Below, piece by piece: positions 11,764 through 22,775 of a stretch of 64,000 nucleotides of DNA (positions are counted from its first letter, which is position 1; every line of letters starts with the position of its first letter). A model generated the notes under the pieces. It was not told the DNA's origin, did not search any database, and saw nothing but the letters and a program-made list of their open reading frames with translations. The position numbers and the translations under genes were made by a program. The DNA comes from Lampris incognitus (Eukaryota > Chordata > Actinopteri > Lampriformes > Lampridae): assembly GCF_029633865.1 (NCBI RefSeq), contig NC_079217.1, forward strand, positions 926,463 to 990,462, in the 5' to 3' direction.

Positions 11764-12960
11764 GTTCTCAGTGTAGTTTTTCTTCATGATTGTTCTCACA
11801 ATTAGATTCTCCAGACTGGTATTTACTGTGGTGCCCAGATTATGAAACCTCTCCTCAAGCGTTTTCACCATCACTGAAATTATTGGGTCCCAATGCTTGG
11901 ATCTGTAGAGCTGCTTTGCGTCACTATATTTGCCAGGACCATCACATCTCAATCTTCCACCTGCTGTAGACATGGTGGGATCGTCAATGTCAGGTTTTTT
12001 GGACAGACACAGACACTCATCCCACAGACCATCAAAGGAGGAATACAAATTAATGTGATGCAGATTTGCTTTAAGGCAATCACTAGCCTCCTTTGCTTCA
12101 CACTGTGTGATTTTTTTTTTGGGGGGGGGGTTGCAAAACCTTGCTGTTCATCTCTGATCTTGTGAATACTTTCTTGCACATCATCAGGCCAAATAAGACT
12201 TCAAAAGATTTTAATCGTTTTGCCAGATCAGCACGTCCTTTGTCAGTTTCTGAGACTTCCTGCAGAGGCTCATGCAAAGCTTGGTAATTATCAAGTACAC
12301 TGTTGATATAGGGCATCCGGATGGTCCGCCTTGTGTGGCAAAGTAGGCACAGTGCACCTGAGCCCTTGTGTTTTAGGCTAGTGAACCTGGCAAGCCGCTT
12401 TTGACTACATGTGACAAAGTTCACCATATCCTGGACAAGGTAAATTGTGTTCCATACAAGATGTACCTCATGTGGCATTCTGTAAAATACCAAGTTCAGG
12501 ACATGGGATGAGCAGTGCACAAAAAATGCATTTGACTGCTCATCTCTTATTCTTGCCTACTCCTCCGAGTAGCAGCCTGACGTAGCACTGGCTTATTATA
12601 GCACTGGCTCTGGCAGTTTTGTAAAGGAATGTTTAGATGGAGCTGCACATCTTTAATGATGGTGGTCAGTGTTGCTGCATCTGACATCTCTGTACTGTAC
12701 ATTCTCACAAAATCTTCATATTACATCAAAATTGTCATTCACATGATGGAGGACAACTGTGACTCCTATAATTTGTGTTGTCTGTTGAGCTATCAATGAT
12801 CAGCGAGTAGAAGTGATTGTGATTTACTCTCTTGGCTATTTCACATATGCAACCATGAGCCAACATTTGTAGCATCGCTTTTTGTATGTCATGTCCCAGC
12901 CACTTGTAGTTATGCTGGAGCTAGTCAGCAAGATCCTGGTAGTCATGGGCCCGTATCATC
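11764..12960 (-). pseudogene. hAT-type transposase remnant (ZMYM1-like), minus strand
   Basis: From 12960 downwards the minus strand gives, in shifting frames, FYSLIIDSSTDNTN (the region of the first catalytic Asp), HCSSHVLNLVF (the hAT C/HxxH-like motif), and SVLDNYQALHEPLQEVSET (12290-12230). It then gives KYSDAKQLYRSKHWDPIISV and LEERFHNLGTT at about 11935-11820. This is the layout of hAT-derived proteins of the ZMYM1-like group. There are stops at several positions, a poly-T/poly-G run at 12111-12130 breaks the frame, and the N-terminal zinc finger and C-terminal dimerisation region are absent. It directly abuts the hAT terminus at 11763, so the other hAT may have inserted into it. Confidence 0.6.
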
Positions 12961-13714
12961 GGTAGTTGGTTCAAATTGCTGATTTCATCTGTGTGGCCTC
13001 GCATGGCAACCCGTTGTCAACCCGAGAATGCATCACCATCCCAGAACCGTGCCGAAAAACAATTTTAACCATCCTGAAGTGAATGTGAACCATCCCAAAA
13101 TCAAAATGTTTTTTCTTTACTTTATCATCATCTATAGTTGTTGTTGTTGTTGTTGTTGTTACTGGCATTACAAAAACAACATTGGAATGAGGAAATAAAT
13201 AATTACATTGGTTATTTATTTATTTATTTATTTGTTTGTTTGTTTTCAAGAAAAAAAAGTCAAACGTTTGCTGGTTCCAGCTTCTTTAATGTGAGGAGTT
13301 GTTGCTTTTCTTTGTCATTTATGACAGTAAATGAAGAGTCTTTGGGTTTTGAACTGTTGGCTGGACAAAAGGAGCAACCTGAAGACTTTACTTTGGGCTC
13401 TGGGAAATAGCGATGAAAATGTTTCACAATTTTTTAACATTGCACAGACTAAAAGATTAATAGTGCAAAAAATTCAGCATATTATTCAATAAAGAAAATA
13501 ATCAGTGGTTTTAGCCCTAAACCAGCAGGTAAGGAACAGACCTGTAAGACACAGAATTTAGTAACAGAATTATTTAAACATTCTGTGTCTCGGTCTGTTT
13601 TCTCAATCTTTGTACTAAGGTCTTCTTACTTTCAAGCCACTTCTCCACCACTTTGTCACAGTCATACTGCTGTGCAGGAGGACCATGAACAGATATTTGC
13701 AGTAGGCAGTTGCA
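12961..13714. other. no gene recognised; (TTG)n and TTTA/TTTG microsatellites
   Basis: (TTG)n at 13136-13160 and a TTTA/TTTG run at 13210-13243. The rest of the interval is AT-rich. The 90-codon frame over the microsatellite is low-complexity. Confidence 0.6.
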
Positions 13715-15332
13715 TCTGCCATCAAGACTGCTAGAGTCAACCCCCTTCTCAAGAAGCCATCACTTAACCCCTCTGACGTCAAAAACTACAGACCGGTTTC
13801 CCTTCTACCCTCTATCCAAAACTTTTAAACGTGCTGTCTTTAACCAACTTTCTTTGTGCCTCCACCAGAACTACCTCCTGGACCCCAACCAGTCTGGGTT
13901 CAAGGTGGGTCACTTGACAGAGACGGCCCTCCTTGCAGTGACAGAATCGCTGCACTCTGCGAGAGAAAACTCTCTCTCCTCTGTCCTGATACTCCTGGAC
14001 CTGTCAGCTGCGTTCGACACAGTGAACCACCAGATCCTCCTCTCTACCCTCGAGGGGCTGGGTGTTTCAGGCTCTGCACTCTCAATGTTTGCATCCTACC
14101 TGACAGGTCGCTCCTACCAGGTGACATGGAGGGGATCTGTGTCGGAGCCTCGCAGACTGACTACAGGCGTTCCACAAGGTTCGCTTCTGGGTCCTGACCT
14201 TTTCTCCCTGTACACGACATCCCTGGGTTCTATTATTCGCTCACATGACTTCTCTCACCATTGTTATGCCGATGACACCCAGCTGATCTTGTCCTTTCCT
14301 CCCTCTAACACACAAGTAGAGACACGCATTGCTGCGTGCTTGACTGACATCTCAGAGTGGATGGCGACGCACCATCTGAAGCTCAATCTGGACACAACAG
14401 AGCTGATGTTCCTCCCGAGGAAAGGTTGCCCACCCTGAGACCTGGCCATCACCATTGACAACACCGTGGTGACGCCAACTCGGACTGCAAGGAATCTGGG
14501 TGTGATCCTGGACGACCAACTGTCATTTGCTGCAAACGTTGCATCGGTTACTCACTCCTGCAGATTTCTCCTCTATAACATCAGGAGGATTCGCCCATTC
14601 CTCACCGACGAGATGGCACAGGTGCTCATCCAGGCTCTGGTCATCTCCCGGTTGGACTACGACAACTCCCTTCTTGCTGGCACCCCGACGTCGGCCATCA
14701 GACTTCTGGAGCTTGTTCAGAAAGCTGCAGCTCGTCTGGTGTTCAACCGCCCTAAGTTCTCCCACACAACTCCCCTTCTCATGTCCCTACGCTGGCTCCC
14801 AGTAGCTGCTTGCATCCAATTTCAGATTCTGGTGCTAGCCTACAGGGCAGGGAAAGGAACAGCTCCTTCCTATCTCCAGGCCATGGTCAAGCCCTACACC
14901 CCCGCCTGACCACTTCGCTCTGCTGCCTCGGGATGCCTGGTTGCCCCGTCAATCAGAGGCCCCTGCTGCCGATCGACCCGGTCACGGCTCTTTTCTGTCC
15001 TGGCCCCACAGTGGTGGAATGAACTCCCCACTGATGTCAGGACAGAGGAGTCGCTGCCCATCTTTCGGCGCAGGTTGAAAACTCAGCTCTTCAAGAACTA
15101 CTACTCTATTACTTGCTCTTAGCACTTATTGTATTCTCTCATTTTTAAAAAAAATATCTTTCTTGCGCTTTTACTTTAGCACTGGTTTTGCTCTTAGATG
15201 CTTGTTTAGAGAGAAGATGCACTTATGACCTCTGATGACTAGTAGTTCTCCTGATTTCCTACGTTAAATGCGCTTATTGTAAGTCGCTTTGGATAAAAGC
15301 GTCGGCTAAATGACTGTAATGTAATGTGAATG
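13715..15332 (+). mobile_element. L2-clade LINE, long reverse transcriptase with two in-frame TGA stops
   Basis: From about 13840 the + frame reads a reverse transcriptase: [48 protein letters not shown] and HCYADDTQL (catalytic YADD near 14270). The same frame resumes after a TGA at 14436 and runs to a second TGA at 14907, then to ELPTDVRTEESLPIFRRRLK. Both stops can be explained by single changes (the second by CGA to TGA). The 3' end, cgctttggataaaagcgtcg then gctaaatgac and a (aatgt)-type tail, is the standard teleost L2 end. The 5' part is truncated, with a frameshift near 13820. No clear target duplication, as usual for L2. Confidence 0.88.
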
Positions 15333-15339
15333 AAAAGCA

Positions 15340-16555
15340 GCATATTTTACTGCTTCAGTGATGGGGTCACAAGCTTTGCCCTCCCCTTCATGGCTGCACT
15401 TGCTTCCCTGTCATTAGGATCACTGGCATGGTTCTCGAAGTGCACCAAAATGGGCCTGTAGTTCCTCATCAAGGCTTCTAATGCGTGCAACATGTGTGGT
15501 AGCCAGCGAGTACCTTCAGTGTTGCCTGGTCTCACAATGGAAATAAATCTCCATCGCCTTGCTGATCTCCTGAAGTTCCTTGTGTGGCCTTGGCGGAGCA
15601 GGTGTAGTTCTTGTGGATGGCAAGTAGGGTTCGCTTGATGTCTTGCAGGTGAGGAACCTGTTTGACACAGTCTAGAGCAGCTAACTCTAGATGATGAGCC
15701 ACACAGCAGCTTGGGATGAGGGATGGGCACAAACGTTGGAGTTTGGCAGTCACGCCATTTTTCACACCCAGCGTAACGGCAGCTCCATCACACCCAAAGC
15801 CAACAAGACACTGTTTCAGGTCCTCCTCTCCCACTCTAACCTTAAACTGTCCAGCCAGAATGGCATCCAAAATGCCCTGGCTATGGGCATGTTCCAGGAC
15901 AACAGTCTGGATGAGCTGGTTCACTGGTTCGCCATTGTGGAGGTAGGTGCAGTAGGTAAGCTCCTGGTCCTTCAGTGATCGGTTGACTGAAGAGTCAGAT
16001 ATGACAGAAAAGAACCTGGCGGATTGCAACTTTTCCTGAAGCTCTTCAGTGAAGCATGAACCGATGGCTGTGATAAACATTCGGCATGCCTTGTCATTGC
16101 TATATGTTGTGCCGAGGTCCAGGCCGTTTGTATGATGGAGAGCCACTAGCTTGGGGAACATGGTGAAGGCGGCCTCCTCTTTAGCAGTGAAGTAGGCTAT
16201 GTTGAAGAGTTTCACCATCTTCTCTTTTATTGCTGCATCCATTCTGTCAAAACCTGACACTAGTGTGCCTCTTTCTGAGTGATCTCTTGCTTGTAGAGCA
16301 TCTTCGGCTGATTTGTGTGCAGTCATGGCTGCATGCTCTTTAATGCTTCTCACTCGTACTTTCCCTCCTGTTACACCATGAAACAGCCTGTTCCCCATTG
16401 CCTGAGCTGGACAGCTCCTACATGTTTTGCAGTACATAAGTTGTGCAGCTTCATCATATTCAATGAATGAATAGCACTTTTTTCTATTCAGGCAGAAATG
16501 TTCTTTTCCATTTTGCTTCATAGCCAGAGCTTCTTTCTTTCTGTAGAGAAGTAGA
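15340..16555 (-). pseudogene. hAT-derived ZNF862-like gene or transposase fragment
   Basis: A minus-strand frame (16555-15545) encodes a TTF-type finger-like N-terminus (CKTCRSCPAQAMGN, SIKEHAAMTAH). It is followed by an hAT core: VKLFNIAYFTAKEEAAF, RFFSVISDSSVNRS (first acidic residue), LVGFGCDGAAVTLGVKNG (second Asp) and IPSCCVAHHLELAALD (C-x-x-H). The pattern matches ZNF862-like hAT proteins. A frameshift lies near 15600: the expected continuation, WRFISIVRPGNTEGTRW to about 15350, is in another frame. The C-terminal dimerisation region is cut off where the L2 LINE ends. About 45 extra N-terminal codons come from an unrelated repeat. A decayed transposon is more likely than a host gene. 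Confidence 0.7.
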
Positions 16556-16685
16556 ATATTATTCCATCCATTATCCAAATCGCTTATGCTGCTGTCAGGA
16601 TCGCGGGGATGCTGGAGTCTATCCCAGCGGTCATTGGGCGGCAGGCGGGGAGACACCCTGGACAGGCCGCCAGGCCAGAATTGAT
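16556..16685. repeat. short dispersed teleost repeat
   Basis: The interval reads ccatccattatccaaatcgc, followed by a ggatgctggagtctatcccagc segment and ggcaggcggggagacaccct. I recognise this as a very common short repeat in fish genomes. The family name is not certain. Confidence 0.6.
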
Positions 16686-16739
16686 TTGGTCAAAAAGCTC
16701 ATTCATTCATTACTTGTGAAAAACGTCACAGTAAAAGAT

Positions 16740-16818
16740 ACAGGAGAAACATACATACATATTCTGTACATACACGCACGCATGCACACATACCTGTATA
16801 CACACGCATGCATGCACG

Positions 16819-16856
<38 letters not shown>
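16740..16856. repeat. compound microsatellite (CATA, GCAC/GCAT, CA, TA)
   Basis: Runs of acatacat, cacgcatgca and about 13 CA units, then tatatata. The minus-strand frame rich in Cys and Val is a by-product. Confidence 0.9.
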
Positions 16857-16858
<2 letters not shown>

Positions 16859-16975
16859 GGCTCATCATGGTCTTTCTTGCCTCTCCTGATATCTACACAG
16901 ATAATGTGGTGAATTAAGGACTTTATTTCAACCAAACCATTTAGTTATTGCTGTAAGGGTGGAAAGACTAACCTA

Positions 16976-18539
16976 CAGTTAAGGTCAAAATTATTAGCCC
17001 CCTTTATGAAATCAAACAAAACCCTTAACTCTTCCATGGAAATGACCACAAAAAAAGTTTTTATAGTTTAATTTCTTCCAAAAGAACAAAGAGAAAATCT
17101 CCACTAAGCTTGATTAAGATATTTTACTGATGTGCTGAATTGAAACAAGAAAAAACAAAAATGACAAGGCCAAAATTATTAGCCCTCTGACAATTAATAG
17201 TCAGTGGTGTAACTTTCTGACTCACAACTGACAACAAGCTCTTATGGTAGTTCCTAACTAGGTTGGCACATGTCTCTTGAGGGATCTTAGCCCATTCTTC
17301 CATGGCAAATTGTTCCAGCTCATCCAAATTGCGTGGTTTTCCAGCATGGACATTAACCTTGAGCTCTCGCCACAGATTCTCAATAGGATTGAGATCCGGG
17401 CTCTGAGAGGGCCACTCCAGGACCTTGATTTTGGTGTCCTTCAAAAAGTTTTGAACCAACTTGGATGTATTCGGGTCATTGTCTTGCTGGAAGACCCAGC
17501 AGCGACCTAAAGCTAGACTGGCAGCAGATTTCTTGACATATGTCAACATAATCTTCTTCCTTCATGATCCCATGCACCCGAACAAGGTTCCCTGTGCCTG
17601 AAGCAGCAAAACAGCCCTACAGCATTATGCTCCCACCACCATGTTTAACTGTGGCGACTGTCTTTTTAGGATTGAAGGCCTCTCCCTTCCTTTGCCAAAC
17701 AAAAGCAACAGCCATGTGCCTAAACAGCTCAAGTTCAGTCTCATCAGACCAAAGGACTGATGTTTCAAATGTTCACGGGCAAACTTCAGTCTGGCTCTGA
17801 TGTGCCGCTGTGTGAGCAATGGAGTTTTTCTTGGACGATGACCTCAAGCCCACCACGATGAAGAGCCCTCACAACAGTCTTCCTTGAAACATCAAGTCCA
17901 GAAGGGGCCAGTTCAGCAACAATCATCTTGGCAGAGATCCGGGGAATGTTGTTGACATCTTTGACTATTTTCCTCTCCAAAGTTTTTGAAATCTTGCACT
18001 TTCAACCATGCCAGGTTTGTTTCTAACAGAATTTGTCTCCTTGTGCTTTGCAATGATGCAACGCACAGCTGTTCTAAACACTGTGAAACTCTTGGAAATG
18101 GCAGCATAGCCTTCCCCCTTAAGATGAGCATCCACTATCTTCTTTCTGAGTTCCAGACTGATTTTTTTACTTTTTGGCATGATGAAATTACTTCTCACCA
18201 AGAATTTAAGGGTAGACCCTCTCAATCAAGTGTTCAAGTGCCACTAGCCCTGTTATTGGAGTCCCTTAAGTCAAGTTCAGTGCTGATTGATTGCTCAGGT
18301 GTGGTTTGAAAGCAAAAAAATCACATGGAGGCTGATAATTTTGACCACCTCAGTTTTCACTACATTTGGTATAAAGCAAACCTGAAGATTTATTTTACAT
18401 TCCAAAATGTACCAAATAGGGGCCTTAACGTTGATGAATGTTTCACTATGTAAAGTTTCATGAATGATGCAAACATTGGGCAGAATTTTAGGGAAATGTT
18501 CCATAGTTCCTTGGGGGCTAATAATTTTGACCTTAATTG
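16976..18539 (-). mobile_element. Tc1-like transposon with IR/DR ends and broken transposase
   Basis: Terminal repeats cagttaaggtcaaaattatt and (reverse complement of the right end) caattaaggtcaaaattatt are flanked by TA at 16974-16975 and 18540-18541. A second, inner pair lies near 17163-17190 and 18328-18352, giving the IR/DR layout of Sleeping Beauty-type Tc1 elements. The minus strand encodes the transposase in pieces. The helix-turn-helix start is MPKSKKISLELRKKIVDAH (18180), followed by RKIVKDVNNIPRISAKM (17970), ARLKFAREHLKHQS (17795), and the catalytic C-terminus with [11 protein letters not shown] (17480) and [13 protein letters not shown] (17370). At least three frame changes show it is inactive. 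Confidence 0.9.
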
Positions 18540-19022
18540 TAGGTGGTGTTGAGTTTTATGTTGTTTTTCTGTGGAGTTTGAATTAAGTGTGTTTAAGTAC
18601 AACAATATAACTAGTGTTCCTGCAAATGAAGTCTGGTGGCTTTGCAGAGCGGCTGTTTCTATGTTTAAAATGATGTTTTACATTCATTCACATGAATACA
18701 TTCATTCACAGAAATGTCTGTCTCTGAGGGATTCTTTCATAATGTTGTGCGACATAACAATACGAGCCCGTGGCAAAAACAAGCACTTTTAAGAGGATGT
18801 ACCGTCACGGTGTGCACACGCAACCCATTTCGTGGCTGTACAAATTCATCCACAAATTGTTGTCCGCATTAGTCACGAGACACAAAACGTGGGAAAATGG
18901 GTGCACGGGTGGCGTGGTGGTCTATTCCGTTGCCTACCAACACGGGGATCGGCGGTTCGAATCCCCGTGTTGCCTCCGGCTGTGTCGGGCGTCCCTACGG
19001 ACACAATTGGCCGTGTCTGCGG

Positions 19023-22000
19023 TAGGCCTGCAACTAACGATTATTTTGGTAGTCGACTAATCTGTCGATTATTTTTTCGATTAGTCGACTAATCTAACGA
19101 TTATTTCTTTCACACCCTCCATCTCTGCTTCCTGAGGGCGCGGATCCTCTTCCGGGCTCCAGTGCATGTTTTACCTCACATGCTTAAGTCTGCACACCTG
19201 TGAATGTCGCCCTGTGTCTCTGTCTTAACATAACACGATCCCATAGCGAATTAAAATAATGACTCATGAAACATTTGAATTTGGAACTTGTTTTGGAGCT
19301 ACTTGTTTAATCAAATGCATCATCAATCATAATGAAAACTAAATAAATACATTAAATAATACAAATGAAAGTCAATGCATTATCAATCATAATAAAAACA
19401 AAGTAAATAAATTAAACAATGCAAATTAAAGTGCAAGTCAAAACGTAAAGATAATGTGCAAATAATGTTTTAAAAGTAACTCAAAATAGCAGCCTCTGCC
19501 CCAGCACCGCGGTTCTGATGGGGCTGTTAACCTGGTCCAGGAGGGGGACGTGGATCCACTCACTAGGCTCCACCATCTCCAACAGGAGGGGAGGATGAGT
19601 CAGATCAGACAGACTTGTAGGTCTTTTGTTTGCTGTGTGTGAGTGAGAGGAGCTGTGTGTGTGTATATGTGTGTCTTACTCTGATCTCATGCAGTTCATA
19701 AATGCTTTAAATTGCAGTGCAGGAACGTGAGCATGTCGACGTGCTCTGGAGTGAGGCTGGCTCTCTTCTTTGAGGCGATGTTCCCAGCTGCTGAGAAGAG
19801 ACACTCAGAGGGAGTAGAAGTAGCTGGAATACACAAAAACGATTTGGCTTGTGATGCAAGGGTTGGATACTTTGCCTCATTCAATTTCCACCAAGACAGG
19901 GGACTTTCTGTCTTTGAGAGGGGCTGCTCTCCGAAGTACATCAGCACTTCATTACTGATCGCTTGGTTGCGTGCATCCTGTTCATCATTGGTCTCACTGT
20001 CACTGTCTGTTGAGTCACATCCAAGCAGTGAATCGAGAGCTGAAACAGACCTATTTGGAGTTCCCGCAGCTGAGTCTGTGGCATCCTTGTCAGCTGATGC
20101 TGCTGTGGCTTCTTCATTCCCACTGGTGTGCTGGTTATTCACAGTACTCCCATCCTTGGACTGTAGGGCCAGAGCTTGTACTTTATTCTGAACAGTAAAC
20201 CTCTCCTCTGGTGTCAGGAATTTCAGTTTTCGAAATCGTGGGTCTAGTGCAGCTGCAATGATCTGTTTGCTTGGGTCATCATCTGTGATGGTGACCTCTC
20301 TTGACCAGCGTGCAGTGGTCTCCTCTGAAGCAGCCGCCTGGAAGGCCTGCACAGGAGCTGTATTATAGGCAGTGTGGGTGGACTTCAAAAGCCCTCTGAC
20401 TAGTGGAGGCAGGGCGGAGACTGTCACATAGCTTTCACCACTCAAGTAGACAGTGGCACATTCAAAGGCCTGGAGAGCTTTGGCCAGTTCATCTAGCAGG
20501 GTCCACTGATCAGCTTTGAGGTCTAGGTATTGTTTCCCTCTCTGTGTTACTGCCGGGTCAGACAGAGTCGCAGTCAGTGGCCATCTCTGTTCCAGCATGC
20601 GAGTCACCATATAATAGGTGCTGTTCCACCTGGTAGAGACATCTTGGACAAGTTTGTGTTCCGGGGTTCCCATCTGTTTCTGCTTTGTCTTAAGCTTGCT
20701 TGAAGCCAGTTCGCTCCTTTTAAAGTGCTCGACGAGACACCTCGCTGCTCCCAGTGCTTTACTGATCTGAGGGTGTTTCAGTGCACGATTGATCACCAAC
20801 TGTAAAGTGTGGCCTGCACAGCGGATAGACACCCACCCATGTTTTTCCTGCAAGATGTTTGCAGCCAGTACGACATTGGAGCCATTGTCATGAACAACTG
20901 CCACAATCTTGCTTGGAGGGATCTCAAACCTTTCCACAGCCTGCTCAATCCATGCAGCAATGTTGGGTCCAGTGTGCCGTTCTTCGAGTGGCATGGTTGT
21001 AAGGCAGAAGCTAGTGAGCTCCCAGTCATCACTTATAAAGTGACAGGTGATGCCAAGATATGCCTCTGTCGCGACACTGGTCCAGGCATCAGTTGTCAGG
21101 GCAATCTTGTTCTTGGTTGCTTTAAGAGCATCTTTAACCTTACCAAAAGTAGCTTCATACTTTCCCTCCATAAGCTTAGTAAAATGAGTTCTGGAAGGTA
21201 AGGTGTAACCTGGATGGAATGTGGTGACCATCTGCTTAAATCCCCCATCTTCAACCATGGATATTGGTCTCATGTCATTGACGAGCATGTTGAGGATGCT
21301 CTCTGTTAAGACTCCAGCCATTTGAGGGGTGCATGAGCCTCTCTTCAGGATGAACTCATCCACACGCCTTTGCTTAGTACTAAAATAGAAAGAGAACAAA
21401 ACAGAAAGCTGTATTAATTATCATCACAAGTTGTAGGCTATGGTATCAGTTTATCTTAGTGTACTGCCTAATACCAATTAAACCATTTAAATGAATAAAT
21501 ATCTTACAACTGAATTATTGATATGCTCCAACCCAGTCTAACTAGCTAACGCTACGACAAGCTACAGCTGATTAGAGCGCACTGTGAAAGCTAGTTGACT
21601 GTCTAGGCTACAGACAGCTCACGTTAGCACCGTGTCGTGTTTTTGCAGACTGCAGATTGACTAGCTAAGTAAGATAGCTAGCTAATGTTAGATGGTGCTA
21701 ACGTTCCCCGTCTCTGCAGTCTTGCCTGCGCTTTAGCCCAAAAAGTTCAATTTTTTTCAACTGAAAAAAAAGAAACCTAGAGCTCATAGCGTAAGTTACT
21801 GCAGAGTCAGTGAATGTTAGAACCCGTTAACAATTAGCTAACGTTAGCAATCTTAACTTAGCTAGTTAATACTCCAGTCTGCAAAAACACGACACTCGGT
21901 GATAAATGACGGAGCTAAACAACTCTAAGCTGTAGTGTGCTATGCTGCAAGCTTGGTGCTGTTTAGCTAATGTTACATACAGCTCGTTGGTGGATACGCA

Positions 22001-22587
22001 GAATCCACATAACTGAAATAGCGTTCGCTTAGCAAGCATCACCCTTGAGACGTTCTGTTTTCCAACATGTAACTTAAGCTAACGTAAACATTACGATACT
22101 GTGGCTAACTAGCTAAACTTACCCATGATCCGAAGTAGCAATCATCGTGGCTCCAGGGTGCTTGCGTTTCAAATGCTCGTGCATCGCCGTAGTGCTGCTG
22201 TGGAATGCCAATTCGGCTTTGCATATTCTGCATTTAACTGACTTCTTTGGCTTGTCATCTGTGAAATACTCCCAGACTTTTGATAGTCTCGGTCTCGCTG
22301 GTTTTTGCTCTTCATTAGCCTCATTCGCTCTCCTTTCCGCCATCGTTCATACGCTTTCTTCTTCTCTTCGTCGTTCATGCAAAATGCAGTTATATCAGAC
22401 GATGGAAGCGATACTGCCCCCAGCACTTCCTATAGGGCATTGCAGTTACAAATGAACATTTGTGCGGTTTTGAGTTAACGTTACTGGCTCTGATTGTTTT
22501 TATACGACGCGTCGAAGCTAAAATTCTGCGTCGACGAGTTTTTATGATCGACGTCGTCGATTATGTCGACTAATCGTTGCAGCCCCA
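19023..22587 (-). mobile_element. complete hAT transposon, exact 8-bp target duplication
   Basis: The left end is taggcctgcaactaacgatt. The right end in reverse complement is tggggctgcaacgattagtc. gtctgcgg stands directly outside both ends (19015-19022 and 22588-22595), the 8-bp duplication expected of hAT transposition. Sub-terminal sequence is rich in cgattagtcgac-like words in both ends, as in other teleost hAT elements of this type. Inside is a two-exon transposase gene without stops. Together these point to a young autonomous copy. The first terminal bases differ between ends (tagg versus tggg), which could lower activity. Confidence 0.93.
19696..22343 (-). CDS. hAT transposase with BED zinc finger, two exons, apparently intact
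   Basis: Joins 22343-22123 and 21379-19696 on the minus strand across a 743-bp intron (donor GG|GTAAGT, acceptor TATTTTAG|T). The frame is kept (Gly split across the junction), giving 634 aa. Exon 1 starts at MAERRANE and carries the BED finger: Cys38, Cys41, His57 and His62, DNA-binding for the transposon ends. Exon 2 holds the RNase-H-like core, with the first Asp in LTTDAWTS (about residue 171), the second in VVHDNGSNV (about 238) and the hAT CxxH motif CAGH (261-264). The C-terminal dimerisation block is [16 protein letters not shown] and [13 protein letters not shown] near the end. The role is cut-and-paste movement in the nucleus. A domesticated ZBED-like host gene is the alternative, but the perfect target duplication and flanking termini argue for a transposon. 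Confidence 0.9.
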
Positions 22588-22775
22588 GTCTGCGGGTGGG
22601 AAGTCGGATGTGGGTATTTGTCCTGGTCGCTGCACAAGCGCCTCCTCTGGTCAGTCGGGGTGCCCCCCGGATTGGCACAGAGGGGGTGGAGTAAGCAACC
22701 AGGGTGGCTCAAAAAGAGTGGGGTAATTGGCCAGATACAATTGGGGTGAAAATGGAGAAAGTTGAAAGAAAAAAA

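Larger units (their letters stand above)
18900..22775 (+). mobile_element. tRNA-derived SINE split in two by an hAT transposon
   Basis: The left half (18900-19022) has a tRNA-like head with B box ggcggttcgaatccccgtgt and the following tgtcgggcgtccctacggac. The right half (22588-22775) continues with gtctgcgggtgggaagtcgg, the ctcctctggtcagtcggggt part and a tail of gagtggggtaattggccaga plus A-rich sequence. Removing the 3,565-bp insert and one 8-bp repeat restores a continuous SINE. The same family occurs reversed at 49515-50190 and 51040-51215. Confidence 0.9.

Noticed and set aside
15532-16656. 374-codon minus frame as a host gene
   Set aside because: It starts inside an unrelated repeat, is frameshifted near 15600 and lacks its C-terminus. 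A transposon-derived pseudogene is more likely.
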